Positions 11,327 through 22,496 of a DNA stretch of 64,000 nt are shown here, in pieces. Under the pieces are notes generated by a model. That model was not told where the DNA came from. It did not search any database and saw only the letters and a list, made by a program, of their open reading frames with translations. The position numbers and the translations under genes were made by a program. The stretch lies in NCBI GenBank assembly GCA_963932465.1, contig OZ010788.1:198898559-198962558 (forward strand), given 5' to 3'. This stretch comes from Maratus speciosus. Its lineage: Eukaryota > Arthropoda > Arachnida > Araneae > Salticidae. Each line of letters opens with the position of its first letter. Within the stretch, counting starts at the first letter, position 1.

Positions 11327-12800
11327 TATTTAATTTAAACCATGCTTGTAATCAATGTTTTGTTTGTTTGTACATTTTAAATTAAAAAAAAAAAAAGTAG
11401 TTTTTATTAGTTTTTCTATTGTTATTTTGTTTTGATGTATTATACAATTAATTTGTGTTGTGGTACTTCAAACTATTTGCAATATTGCACATAAAAAGCC
11501 CTCAAAGTGATACAAATTGATTAGACAGGAAAAACCGGATTGCGTACCGTACGTGACCCGTAAAAGGGAATGAAATCATTCTTCCTCTATCCCTAATTCC
11601 GATTTTTCTTTTTTTGACATTTGTTTCTTCTTTTGAAGCCAGGAGGGGCGATAAATAGGCCAAATGAAAACAGTTGGCGACTGCAAAGTGAACTGCTCTC
11701 CCTCTATTATATTTCATTTAATCGGGGATTCTTCACAAATTTAAGCAGGATAGATTTATGGATTGCAGGACTTTTGTCGATAAGTTTGTAAGAAATATAT
11801 GACCTGTATTATTATAATTATTTTATAACGATAGCTGATAAATTATGATGCATGGTAAATTATTTATTACAAATACTAATACCAGGATTTGTACGGGTAC
11901 ATTTATTTTCATGGCTAAATATGAGTAATTTTTTTTACAGAAAAATAAATCTAGTTTAAATGCGCGAAATTTCGTTTTATTTAAGGAAAGATTTTCTATA
12001 AGAAAATACTGGTACCGAAGAATTTCTTAGTCTGGAAATTCAAGGACCCGTACGAACAATGAATACATCAATACTTATAAATAAAAAAAGTTTTTTTGTA
12101 ATTACTTTACTTGAATACTAATGTGTATAAATTCAACTGAACAATATGATTGTTTTGTTTACAATATCATTGTTACAATTTTGTTTCAACATTATTGTTT
12201 CAATTTTAATAAAGAAAAATAGTCTTGAACAGTTCGAACATTTTAAAAGCGTTAAAATTTTAATTTTTCATGCTGTTTGATGCCGAGTAATAAAAAAAAA
12301 ACGATTCATATTCTATTATAGTTGTTCATCAGGAGTGAAAACAGCCAAAAAGGAAAAATAGAAAAAAATATCTGGCTATTTTTATTTCCTTTTAAATTAG
12401 TGATGTATATAAATTATTAATAATAATAAAAAAAACTACAAATAGAATAAAACAATAATCTGTATTATCAATTCATTAATTTATAAGTACTGATTTGTGT
12501 ATTCACGAGATATTTGCGAGTTATTTTATTTTTATTAAGCACTTTTTTTAAAAATTCAAAACAATATTTTGTTTGCAGTGACAGAAGTACTTTTCGTATT
12601 ACCACGTTTATACTTTTTAGCGCACAAGACTGCTACGGGCGACTATTTTTTAATTCTATTTTGCACAACTTTTTCAAAACAAATTATATATATATATATA
12701 TATATATACGCTTTGACAACATTTGCAAGAAAAAGAAAAATATACTACAAAATGTATTTTTTAAAAAATAGTGGTGCGAACAGAATATAAAAATAGTCGC
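11327..12800. other. Intron with one possible palindromic repeat
   Basis: Mostly AT-rich with no gene. An inverted pair, TTGTACGGGTACAT near 11890 and GACCCGTACGAA near 12047, may bound a small palindromic repeat of about 170 bp; the arms match only partly. An (AT)n run lies at about 12685-12708. Confidence 0.35.
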
Positions 12801-12809
12801 CTGTGGACG

Positions 12810-14190
12810 TCTGTGGCAGGCTTGCTGTCAAAGCCTGAGAGCTAATGTGTCCACAGGCTCTGTATTAGAGATGAGATTCCCGCGTTTTTGCACACCAATA
12901 TATTCTTAAGGAAAATGTTGTTTTGTTAAATCGCAAAAATGTTCAGATTAAAGAAAATATCATTTTCTCTAACAAAATACCGGTGTGCAAAAACGCGGAA
13001 ATCTCATCCCTGCTCTGTATGTACGTAACGCGATAACTCTTGATAGCAATATCCAATTTGCTTCAAATTTTGTAAATAGGTTCATTTTCATAAGGCGCGT
13101 CCCAGATTAATTTTAGGGGTTCATTGGTTAAGTATAAAGGTTTAACCTTAATTTAGAATGCCCCCCCCCCCCCCCCCTTTAATTTAGATAAACGGGTTTT
13201 TCATGCAGAATTATCAGATTCGCTTCAAATAATTTGGTATACCAGTTTATTCTGATAAGGGGCTTCCCTGATTAGATTTGGATGTTCATTGGTTAAGTAT
13301 GAAGGAGGGAACGGAGGTCTAATCCCCCCTTAATTTAGATAAATGGGTTTTTCATGCAGATTTATTCGATTTACTTCAAATTTGGTATACTGGTTAATTT
13401 TAATAAGACGCTTCCCTGATTAGATTTGGAAATTCATTGGTCAAGTATAGAGGTGTGTGTGTGTGTGTGTGGGGGGGGGGGGGGTAATCACTCCCTGAAT
13501 TCAGCTAAATGTTTTTTTTTTTGTCGATTTCTTTATTTTTTGAGGGGCATTATTCTTTGAAATAAGAGTGTAATATATAATTAGTGTCAATAGCCTGTGA
13601 GCTCAATGCCATCAGTTTGACTGTCACTTTTCTTTTCTCATAAGCATTCAATGTTCATTTTAAACTCGTGGTATCAGAGTATTGCAAAAGATTTCCCCGA
13701 ATACATTTTTTTAAATTATTACGTTAGATTTAAATTTCTTAATAATATTCTGTTAGTGTTGCAAATTGTTTCATAACCTATGCGTGATACATAATTTTTC
13801 GTTTTTGTTACTTTTATATTAGCCCTCATGCTATCAAAGTCTGAGAGATAACGTGCCCGAAGGTTCTGTATGTATGTAATGCGATAACACTTGATAGAAA
13901 TATCGGATTTGCTTCAAATTTTGGATATAGGTTCATCTGATAAGGCGCTTTCCTGATTAGTTTTGGGGGTTCATTGGTTAAGTGTAAAGGGGAAAACGGT
14001 GGACTAATACCCCCCCCCCCCCTTAATTTAGAAAAAAACGAGTTTTTCATGCAGAATTATCCGATTTTCTTCAAATAATTTGGTATGCCAGTTAGTTCTG
14101 ATAAAGCGCTTCCCTGAATAGATTTGGAGGTTGATTTGTTAAGTATATAAAGGGGGGGGGGGGGGTAGAAATGGAGAAGCTAATGGCTCC
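12810..14190. repeat. Degenerate tandem repeat with poly-C/poly-G runs
   Basis: Units share TCATGCAGAATTATC, CGATTTGCTTCAAATTTGG, GATAAGGCGCTTCCCTGATT and TTCATTGGTTAAGTAT, followed by a poly-C or poly-G run (near 13148, 13470, 14010 and 14150) and TTAATTTAGATAAA. The basic unit is about 145-160 bp. Longer blocks opening GATAACGTG...CTGTATGTA occur twice, at about 12840 and 13850. The first block is interrupted by the MITE at 12866. Confidence 0.75.
12866..13012. mobile_element. 147-bp hAT-type MITE with 8-bp duplication
   Basis: Nearly palindromic element with ends TAGAGATGAGATTCCCGCG and, inverted, CAGGGATGAGATTTCCGCG. It is flanked by CTCTGTAT at 12858-12865 and 13013-13020. The uninterrupted equivalent sequence (TTCTGTATGTATGTAA) is present in the next block of the host array at about 13864, showing the empty site. 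Non-coding. Confidence 0.85.
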
Positions 14191-14602
14191 CTTAATTTAT
14201 TTACTTTCTTTTTCTTTCTTTCTTTTTTTCCCAGTGTGGTTGCACCTTACTATTTGTTTTTACCCCTTTCATGAACCATAAATTAATATTAAACAGTTTT
14301 GTACTTTTTTTCTTTATTAAGTTAAAATATCCTTTTTAAAAAGAAAGAGATGACTTTTCATTATCTAGTAATGAGAGGGGGCAGAGGCCAAAGTTACTAA
14401 CAGAAATAGTATAAAATATTCTTTTTAAATTGTTAGCGAAGAGATTTTTTTTTTTCTAAATGTTTCCATTTTTTAAGTGAGTGGCGACTCTCGCCCATTT
14501 TCACTGGTGGGACGCATAATACGATTTGTGTAGTTGAAGTCTGTAAAAAAAAAAAAAAAAAAAGGAATCATATAATACTTTCGACTATGGATGCGCATAG
14601 TA

Positions 14603-15230
14603 GGGGAGACCGGGGCTAGTAGGCACACTTTTTAGTTATTGATTTTTATTAATTTTTTGTTTAAGTTTTTTATGAAACTTTGACTTTATTTTTAAAGAAC
14701 AGGCATTGGGCTATAAATACCCGGAGTTTTGAGTTTGTAGCTTTTAGAGTTTGTTTAGCGGAAGCCTAAATAAAAGGCAAATTGTGTGCCAACCTACCCC
14801 GTCACGGAGCAAGTTGCCTATACCTATAGGGTAAGTTGGCACACGCTTTATAAAAATTTAAATAAAACTCAAATAACAGTTAAGAGAAATCAAATTTCAT
14901 TAATACCAGTAAGTTTAAACAAAGGCGTTATCGCCGTACATTGTAAATTCTAAATTATACAGACATAAAAATAATGAATAAATCACTAACATTGTGTAAC
15001 TTCTATCTTACTCAATATCATCACTCGATTATCACAAATAAAAAATCAAGTGTCTCCGTTTGGGCAAGTCTCGTGTGCCCAAAATCTTGCATTGCAGCAA
15101 ATTTCTCGGTGTTTGCTGTTTTTCATGCTACCAGAACACAACAGACATCGAGCCAACTTGCCCCGTGTTCAATGCGCCTACTAGCCCAATAATGAATTTC
15201 TTCACAAAAGGGACACGCAACCATCTAAGC
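14603..15230. mobile_element. Partial element with GGGGAGACCGGGGC end
   Basis: A TA dinucleotide at 14601-14602 precedes GGGGAGACCGGGGC and GGCACAC. Related words (GTGCCAACCTACCCCG, AAGTTGGCACAC, AGCCAACTTGCCCCG) recur to about 15170. A minus-strand stretch at about 15060-15230 reads CPFCEEIHYW and, after a stop, continues in the same sense; this could be a decayed transposase tail. I could not place the right end. The terminus resembles the element at 27168. Confidence 0.35.
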
Positions 15231-15417
15231 ATATATAATCCAAGTAAATCGCATATGGGGTAGGTACAGTTAATCAATAGTACAATAATACAGTAACAGT
15301 AGGTACAATTCACCGGCTCGGAACCAGTTTCAGATAAGGAAAGAATGTTACTTTGAAATTCTCAGTACACAGACCATGCAATATATAATATAGTAAGACA
15401 AAATAATATAGGACCAT
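15231..15417. other. Short intergenic/intron stretch
   Basis: AT-rich sequence between the partial element and the foldback repeat. Nothing recognised. Confidence 0.4.
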
Positions 15418-17193
15418 AGCAGATAACAACTTTTGAATTAATTTTCCAAGAACTGCAACTGTAATTACATCAACTCCTTTTAAAAAACCCTGTTTTCACA
15501 CATTTTTTTTTAAATTCAACAATGAATTGACCTTTACAGCAATACTTATCTACATGAAATTCGATTCTTGCTCCTATATATTTTAACATTACATAATTTT
15601 AACAAATGTGCATCGAATTTGCAAGATTTTAACACTTCGATGACATGCACTTCAAGAAATATTCATAATTAAACAAAACAATAATTTTTTATCTTATCAA
15701 TAACTGAAAAATTCACATTTAAAAAAATATTTTCGTGATTGTACATATAAAAATAAGAATTTACAAACCAATTTCCATAATTTTATCACATTCCAACTTA
15801 ATTTTTATACACAAAACATTGATTGTGCATATAAAAACAAGAGTTTACAAAACAATTTCCATAATTTCATCACATTCGAACTTGATTTTTATGCGCAAAA
15901 CATTTTAAATCAAGTTCTATACTTTGTTTCAGTGAAATTTGTACTAATCTAGGTTATTCTGCTCATATTATTAATCAAATTCTCATATGTTTCACCTTGC
16001 ACTTCAGAGCTTTTTGAATTACCGGCCATCAAGTTGTTTAAAATATAAATTCTATTTTTATAGTTTTAATGGTATATAGTGTACTTGACTAGACTGAGTT
16101 ATTCTATCCATATAATTAATCAAATTATCATATGTTTAATCTTACACTATGAAGATTTCTGAATTTTCATCCATTAAGTTTCTTAAAATATTAATACTAT
16201 ATTTATAGCTCTAATGATGCATAGCATACATGAATAAAATCTTTAACTTTAACATTTCATGTTTCAAAACCAAACTATATGAATTTTTACTACAACGCTT
16301 ATCAACATCACAGAATGCTTCAGAATTTATGCTTCACACTTTTCTAATAATTATGAGATATGTATTCCTCAGAAATATTACTATCATATGAATAAGTAAA
16401 GGAAATGTAATATATATTAAATAACCTCATACACGAAAAGTATCACAGAAGGAAAATATTAATAATCAATTAAAATAATTAACTATCGCATAAAATTCCA
16501 TCGATTACTTATAAAACTTCAACTGATGAATGAAAAATGTGTAAATTAGCAAAATAAAATTTACAAAAGTAAAAAAAAAAAATTACAAAAGAAAAAAAAT
16601 TACAAATAAGTGCAAGGTGAAACATGTGACAATTTGATTAATAATATGAGCAGAATAACCTAGGCTAGTCCGAATTTCACGGAATAATAAGGTATACAAT
16701 TTGATTAAAAAATGTTTTGAGCATAAAAATTAAGTTCGAATGTGATGAAATTATGGAAATTGGTTTGTAAACTCTTGTTTTTATATGTACAATCAATGTT
16801 TTGTGTATAAAAATTAAGTTGGAATGTGATAAAAATATGGAAATTGGTTTGTGAATTCTTATTTTTATATGTACAATCACGAAAATATTTTATTATATGT
16901 GAAATTTTCAGTTATTGATAAGATTAAAAATTACTGTTTTGTTTAATTATGAATCTTTCTTGAGGTGTATGTCATCGAAGTGTTAAAAACATTACAAATT
17001 CGTTGTACATTTGTTAAAATTATGTAATGTAAATATAGGAGAAAGAATCGAGTTTGATGTAGATAGGCATTGCTGTAAAGGTCAATTCGATGTTGAATTT
17101 CAAGAAATTGTATGAAAATAAGGTTTTCTAAAAGGAGTTGATGTAATTTCAGTTACAGTTCTGGGAAAATTAATTCAAAAGTTGTTATCTGCT
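15418..17193. repeat. Large inverted (foldback) repeat, ~588-bp arms
   Basis: Left arm 15418-16005 and right arm 16608-17193 are inverse copies with moderate divergence. Outer ends are AGCAGATAACAAC and GTTGTTATCTGCT. Inner ends are GGTTATTCTGCTCATATTAT and ATAATATGAGCAGAATAACC. The loop (16006-16607) holds degenerate ~180-bp units related to the arms (CATATGTTTAATCTTACACT at about 16129 versus CATATGTTTCACCTTGCACT at 15985). No transposase is present. The same family continues to the right. Confidence 0.85.
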
Positions 17194-17449
17194 ATTTTTT
17201 AAAAGGTAATAGTGAAAAGATCTAAGTAATATTTGCTCTTATGTGGTGAAAATTTCAAATAGTTTGGTTTGAAATATGGACTATCTGAAACATGAAATTT
17301 TTGAAACATTGCGTGATCGTTCTGTGATTTAATAATTTTCTGATAGATGGATAAAAAAACGTTAGTAAACTTATGTAATGTTAAAATATATAGGAGCAAG
17401 AATCGAGTTTGATGTTGAAAAGTACTGCAATAATTCAGAAATCTTCGAT

Positions 17450-17523
17450 GCTCTTGTAGTGCAGTCGGATAGTGCATATGGCTGTTAACCATGGGGTTGG
17501 CAGTTCGAATCCGCCCGAGGGCG
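17450..17523 (+). tRNA. tRNA-Asn (anticodon GTT), possibly decaying
   Basis: A 74-nt cloverleaf. The acceptor stem GCTCTTG pairs with CGAGGGC (two G-T wobbles). The D-arm is GTGC...GTGC. The anticodon stem TATGG/CCATG holds the loop CTGTTAA, giving anticodon GTT (Asn). The variable loop is GGGTT, the T-stem GGCAG/CCGCC has one A-C mismatch, and the T-loop is TTCGAAT. The A box TAGTGCAGTCGG and B box AGTTCGAATCC are near consensus. A T5 run at 17542-17546 could end polymerase III transcription. It lies in the NSUN2 intron beside and within the repeat family of the foldback. The mismatch and repeat setting leave a pseudogene or dispersed copy possible. Confidence 0.85.
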
Positions 17524-17766
17524 ACTTACTATTATTATTTGTTTTTACTTAGTAAGTTTAGAGGTTTCAAGAATTCATTTGTTTTTCATTTTGAGGGAAA
17601 TTTACGTATTAAGCAATTATTTAATAACTTCTTTTTTGTTTGTTTAAGTTTTAGTGTGCTGCTAATTCGTTTCGTTTCACTCAAAGCTGTAAAATTATAG
17701 GAGGCGCTCATGTTTTTTAATTCTTGGGATTGCTTTAAACAGGGAAAAATCATTGACTTTCGTTAA

Positions 17767-17976
17767 CCCCTTGAAGGGAGGTGATACCATTACGGCATCA
17801 CATAATTTTAATCCCAAATTGCCACATTGGCACCAGAATTTTATTATGAAAATGTCATCTTTATTAAATACACGAAAATTTACTTTTACTTGTTTACAAA
17901 TAAAGTCTCTTGTTAATACTGGTGTCATTAAATTATTTGAACATTTTACGAATACCAGTACCTTGCCCTGAAAGGG
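17767..17976. mobile_element. piggyBac-like TTAA MITE, 210 bp
   Basis: TTAA at 17763-17766 and 17977-17980 flank inverted ends CCCCTTGAAGGGAGG and, inverted, CCCTTTCAGGGCAAGG. TTAA targets with a CCC terminus are typical of piggyBac-type elements. Non-coding. Confidence 0.7.
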
Positions 17977-18913
17977 TTAAATTAGAATGTACTGAATTTG
18001 ATTAAATAATGTTTTATGTATGAAAAATTAAGTTTGAGTGTAGAAAAATCCAGTTAAATGTAATAAAAATAATGATATTAGTTTGTAAATTCATATTTTT
18101 ATATGTACATTCATGAAAATATTTTTTAAATGTGAAATTATCAGTTATTGATTAGATTAAAATTAATTTATTTTTGTTTAGTAATGAGTATTTCTTGAAG
18201 TGTACCTACATCATTCAAGGGTTAAAATTCTACATAGCTAGCATCTAAAAGTATGATAAAATCTCAAACTAGTGTAAAAGCTAATGAAATTCGTTTAAAT
18301 TCGTCTTTTTTCATTAAAAATCATATTTTCCTTTTGTTATTTGTCCAATTATTAAAATTCATTAAGGTAATGGTTGTTCAAAACTGAAATATATGTTTAA
18401 ATTTCGTTTTTAAGTTGAAATCCTAGTCACTTTTCTCTAAGTTGATATTTTCATCTTATAGTTGAAAAAATCTAAAGAAATCGGTCCTTTTCCTTAAAAA
18501 TTGATATTTTCCATTGTTTTGCTTAATTATTAATATTCATTATAGTGTTGTTCATTCAAAATTCAGATATCTGCTCAAAATCTCGAATGTTTCAATGATC
18601 AAATGATCTCGAATGCATAAATCAATTTTATTCATTTCCAGTTTCCAATATAGGGAAGAAATTTGTACTATTGGTTTCAAATGTAGTAGTCATGATGTGA
18701 ATAGATGTAAATATGAACACTATATAAAAGATAATGAAGCTTTTCAAGATAGATAAAGTTTAACAATATAATTAGTATCTTGTAACAATATATAAACAAA
18801 TGTATTTCAAAGTTGAAAATTTGCGTAAAATTTCATCTTTTTCTTGAAAACTGATATTTTTTTTTGTTTAATTAATGATATTTATTAAGTTTTTGTTGTT
18901 AAAAACTAAAATA

Positions 18914-19604
18914 CGAGGGCTGTAAATTAAGTAATGGCAACATAGGTATAAATCAATTTTTAATGAACTTACAAGTACAATTGCATTACATTCCTTCTAT
19001 GTAATCACCATCAAAGCTTATAACCTTTTGTCAAATGTCGGAAAGCCATTGTAGACCAGTGGCAAGGTGTGATTGTTGATGTGAGCGACCGAGCGCCCTA
19101 CTGCGTAGAGTACAGATGGACTCAGATCAACCTCTAAGGATAATTCTCGGACAGTCCATCGACGGTGTAGGGTAAGGAGACCACTCAGGATGTCAATCTG
19201 CTCTTGAGGAATGGAGGGCCAACCTGTGTGTTGCAAATCCGCAGTCTCATTCCGACCCGAACAAAATGCTTGAACCCATCGTGCTACTGTCCTATACGGT
19301 AACGCATTTGTGCCACAGGTTTCCACTAATCCTCGATAGCATTCTGTTGCATTTTTGTCGTGGCAACCTCGATTTTAAGCCACGACCGCTGATCCCCTTT
19401 TGAAAACATGCTTTAGAGCGATGGAAACAAAATTCCTTACTTTAACGCCACACAACAACTACTCTTCTAAGCAGACCGACTGTTTTTTTGCATTCTACAC
19501 ATCGACAACAGCGCCACAACACCGCTCTGATATCCTATTTGCGCATGCCCGCCCTTCTGCGAGTTTCAAGGTTTAAGTTGCCACTATTTAATTTACAACC
19601 CTCG
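18914..19604 (-). mobile_element. Internally deleted mariner-type element
   Basis: Element of 691 bp flanked by TA (18912-18913, 19605-19606). Ends are CGAGGGCTGTAAATTAAG and, inverted, CGAGGGTTGTAAATTAAA, about 28 bp of terminal inverted repeat ending in GGCAAC. It carries the start of a transposase on the minus strand, and its catalytic core is gone. It lies in the tandem repeat region. Confidence 0.85.
19018..19326 (-). pseudogene. mariner transposase remnant (HTH region joined to C-terminus)
   Basis: The frame reads ALPYRTVARWVQAF and LTLHRRWTVRELSLEV, which match the paired helix-turn-helix N-terminus of mariner transposases. After about residue 70 it passes directly to NGFPTFDKRL, which resembles the region near the end of such proteins. 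The stop follows at once. The catalytic DDD segment is therefore deleted, and a usual ~340-residue protein is reduced to about 100. It could still bind DNA in principle but cannot catalyse transposition. Confidence 0.7.
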
Positions 19605-20533
19605 TATAAGTTTAAACTCTTCTCTTAGAAGTTGATATTTCCATGTTACATCTGAAAAATCATAAGAAATTATCTTTTATCTCTTAAAAATTCATATTTT
19701 CCACTGTTCTGCTTAATTATTAATAATCATTAAGGTAATGATTTTTAAAAACTAAAATATAAGTTTATATCTTTCACGTAACAACTGAAAAGAAGCGTAA
19801 AAATTGATGTTTTTTCTTGGATGTAAACAATTTCCGATATGCTTTTGTGACATCAAAACTCTATTGTTGCGAACCCCCCAAGTTTAGGGAATGTGAGGGG
19901 GTTGACGGTGGGAAATAGGAGTTGGAATTATTTTCTTATACTAGTCTCGTCGAAAAAATCCTATTCAATCTGCTAAAAGATAAGAAAATTAGAATAAAAA
20001 ATCGTATTTTTATATGTGTTTACGTGAAAATATTTTTTAATGTGAAATTTCAAGTTTTGAATTTATTTTGTTCAAATATACTATATTTTGTAGTGCTGTA
20101 GTCTAAAGTTTTATATCTTACATAACTAGTGTTTAAATATATGTTAAAATCTCAAACTAGTATAAAAGTTAGTAAAATTCGTTTAAATTCGTCTTTTTCA
20201 TCAAAAAATTCATATTTTCCTTTGTTTTTAAAATTGGTTAAGGTAATGGTTGTTGAAAAACTAAAATATATGTTTAAATTTCCTTTATTAAGATGATATT
20301 CTCATCTTATAGCTGGAAAAATCTAAAGAAATCAGTTTTTTTTTCTTGAAAATCGTTATTTTCAATTGTTTTGTTTAATTAATAATACTCATTAAGATGT
20401 TAATCATTTAAAATTTAAAATATATGTTTACCTTTCCTCATTTAAGTTGATATTCTTATCTTGTAGTTGAAGAAAAAAATATAGAAAGCAGCTTTTTCCC
20501 TTAAAAATTGTTATTTTCAATTATTTTGTTTAA

Positions 20534-20952
20534 GGGTGTTCTCAAATCCAAAAGGGCGACTTTCTGACATAAGTTTTAATTTATTTTTGTTCGAAAATGC
20601 ATGAAAGTAGCTGGTGTTGTTGTTCAGAAACTATGTCATTGGGCTTTTTTCCCCATTTTTTTACAAACGCAATAGATCTTTCAGAAAAGAATGTCAAAGC
20701 GGGCGTTTTGAACCGAATTTCCGCACGAAGGAAGAAAGAGACTCAAGAGCGAGCGAAAAACGTGTTTGTCACGTGATCGAAATTCCTTATAACTCAATAG
20801 GTAATTGATTGATCAAAAAATGGAAAAAACAGTTCAATTCCAAATTGCCTCCATGGCCAGGCTTCCCAATTTTATATCTTTCCGTTAAAAAATGAACTTT
20901 TAAATGTGTCAAAACGTTTTGCGCTTGTTGAGCAGAGCAGTTAAGAACAACC
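20534..20952 (+). mobile_element. TTAA-type MITE, copy 1 (forward)
   Basis: Element of 419 bp between TTAA at 20530-20533 and 20953-20956. The ends are GGGTGTTCTCAAATCC and TTAAGAACAACC. Its interior (GATCTTTCAGAAAAG, CACGTGATCGAAATTCC, ATATCTTTCCGTTAAAAAATG) matches 21118-21525 in inverse orientation. TTAA duplication suggests piggyBac or Kolobok relatives. Confidence 0.75.
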
Positions 20953-21117
20953 TTAATTAATAATACTCATTAAGACGTTAATCATACAAAATAACAGAAT
21001 TCAAATGTATGTCTAACTTACCCCATTTAAGTTGCTATTCTGATCTTGTAGCTGAAGAAAAATCTAGTAAAATCAGCTTTTTCAACAAAAATTGTTATTT
21101 TCCATTGTTTTGCTTAA

Positions 21118-21525
21118 GGGTGTTCTCAGCTGCTCTGCTCAACAAGCGAAAACATTCTGACACATTTTCAAATTTATTTTTTAACGGAAAGATATAAAAT
21201 TTGAAAGCCTGAGCATGGAAGAGTTTTGGAATCCAACTGTGTTTTCCATTTTTGGATCCATCATTTAACTATTGAGTTAGAAGCGATTTTGATCACGTGA
21301 CATGGTATTTTTCTCCCCTTACTGACTGGATTTTCTTCTTTCGTTCGGAAGTTTTGTTCAAAATGCCAACTTTGACAGTACTTTCTGAAAGATCTATTGC
21401 GTTTACAAGAAAACGGAAAAAACAGTTCGATGGCATAGTTTCTGAATAACAACACTTTCTAGTTTCATGCGTTTCCGAATAAAAACTTATTTCAGAAAGT
21501 TGACCCTTTGGATTTGAGAACAGCC
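21118..21525 (-). mobile_element. TTAA-type MITE, copy 2 (reverse)
   Basis: Element of 408 bp between TTAA at 21114-21117 and 21526-21529. It is the same family as the copy at 20534 but in opposite orientation (GATCACGTGACATGG and TTCTGAAAGATCTATTGCG are inverse matches). It lies 165 bp from copy 1. Confidence 0.75.
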
Positions 21526-21600
21526 TTAAGGTAAAGGTTGTTCAAAATTCAAACGTGATCCTTAGACGAAATTCGCGCCTTTTTCTGTTGACGATTGAGA

Positions 21601-22496
21601 AAATTGATTTTTTTCGGCGACTAACTGTCGAAATTCTCGATATTTTTCCGTGATATTTTTTTATTTCCAAATTTTCGGAAAATTCGGAACAGAATCTCCC
21701 ATGTAATAGTGTGTGATAATTTTTTTTTAAAGATAATTTTTCTTGTGTATTATTGAAAATGTTTGAATTGTATTGTGATCTTTATAGTGCAAAATAATGT
21801 CACATTCACATTTCTTTAAATATTTACTCTTGTGTGACAAAATGAAAATAAGAAATATTGTTTTTCTAATATTCCCCACTACCATGATTGCTTAGCTTAT
21901 TCTTATAGATATATATTTTTAACCTCTATCTTGGTCAATTTTATCTTCTGACTGCACATAACTAAAGATTTATATTATACTTAATTTAGATCCAAATTAA
22001 AAGAATTATGTGATTAAATGAAATATAAACATTTGATGTAGTCTGTGTTTCTTTTGTACATGTGTAAGTTATTTTTCACTTTGAATTCCTGATTTCCCCC
22101 CCCCCCCCCCCCCGTATAAACGCTATTGCTTTTATACATTTCTTTTATAATGTGGCGACTGGATTATTTGGGTTTAGGAGCCAGTGGCTCCTTTAAAATT
22201 TTTGGAATCTGCCCCTATACTCTTAATCATATCTTCATTCTTTGAATCCTTTTTCCATTTAGTTATTCTATTCTTCCGTTTCTAGATTCCAGTTAAAATC
22301 CTGGGGCACCCTAGAAACACATAGGACACTAGAATCAACGCAAAAAATTCTGACTCATTTTTTAACACAAATACATGATACTTGCAGAAAAGATTATTAA
22401 AGAGATTTGTCATCAACGTAAAATTTTAAACAAACTCTGACTTTACATATTTTCAAAGTGGAATCCCTTTAAAGACCCAAATAAAAGTATTTGAGT
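21601..22496. other. Intron; poly-C run
   Basis: No gene or element ends seen. A C16 run lies at about 22098-22113. Confidence 0.4.

Larger units (their letters stand above)
17981..21600. repeat. Degenerate tandem repeats (~160-200 bp) with element insertions
   Basis: Successive units share TGATATTTTC, ATCTTATAGTTGAAAAAATC, TTTTCCTTAAAAATTGATATTTTCCATTGTTTTG and TTAATTATTAATATTCATTAAGG (for example near 18300, 18480, 18840, 19640, 20180, 20340, 20480 and 21010). The stretch at 17981-18230 is a further copy of the foldback arm sequence. The array is interrupted by the mariner element at 18914 and by MITEs at 20534 and 21118. Confidence 0.7.
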
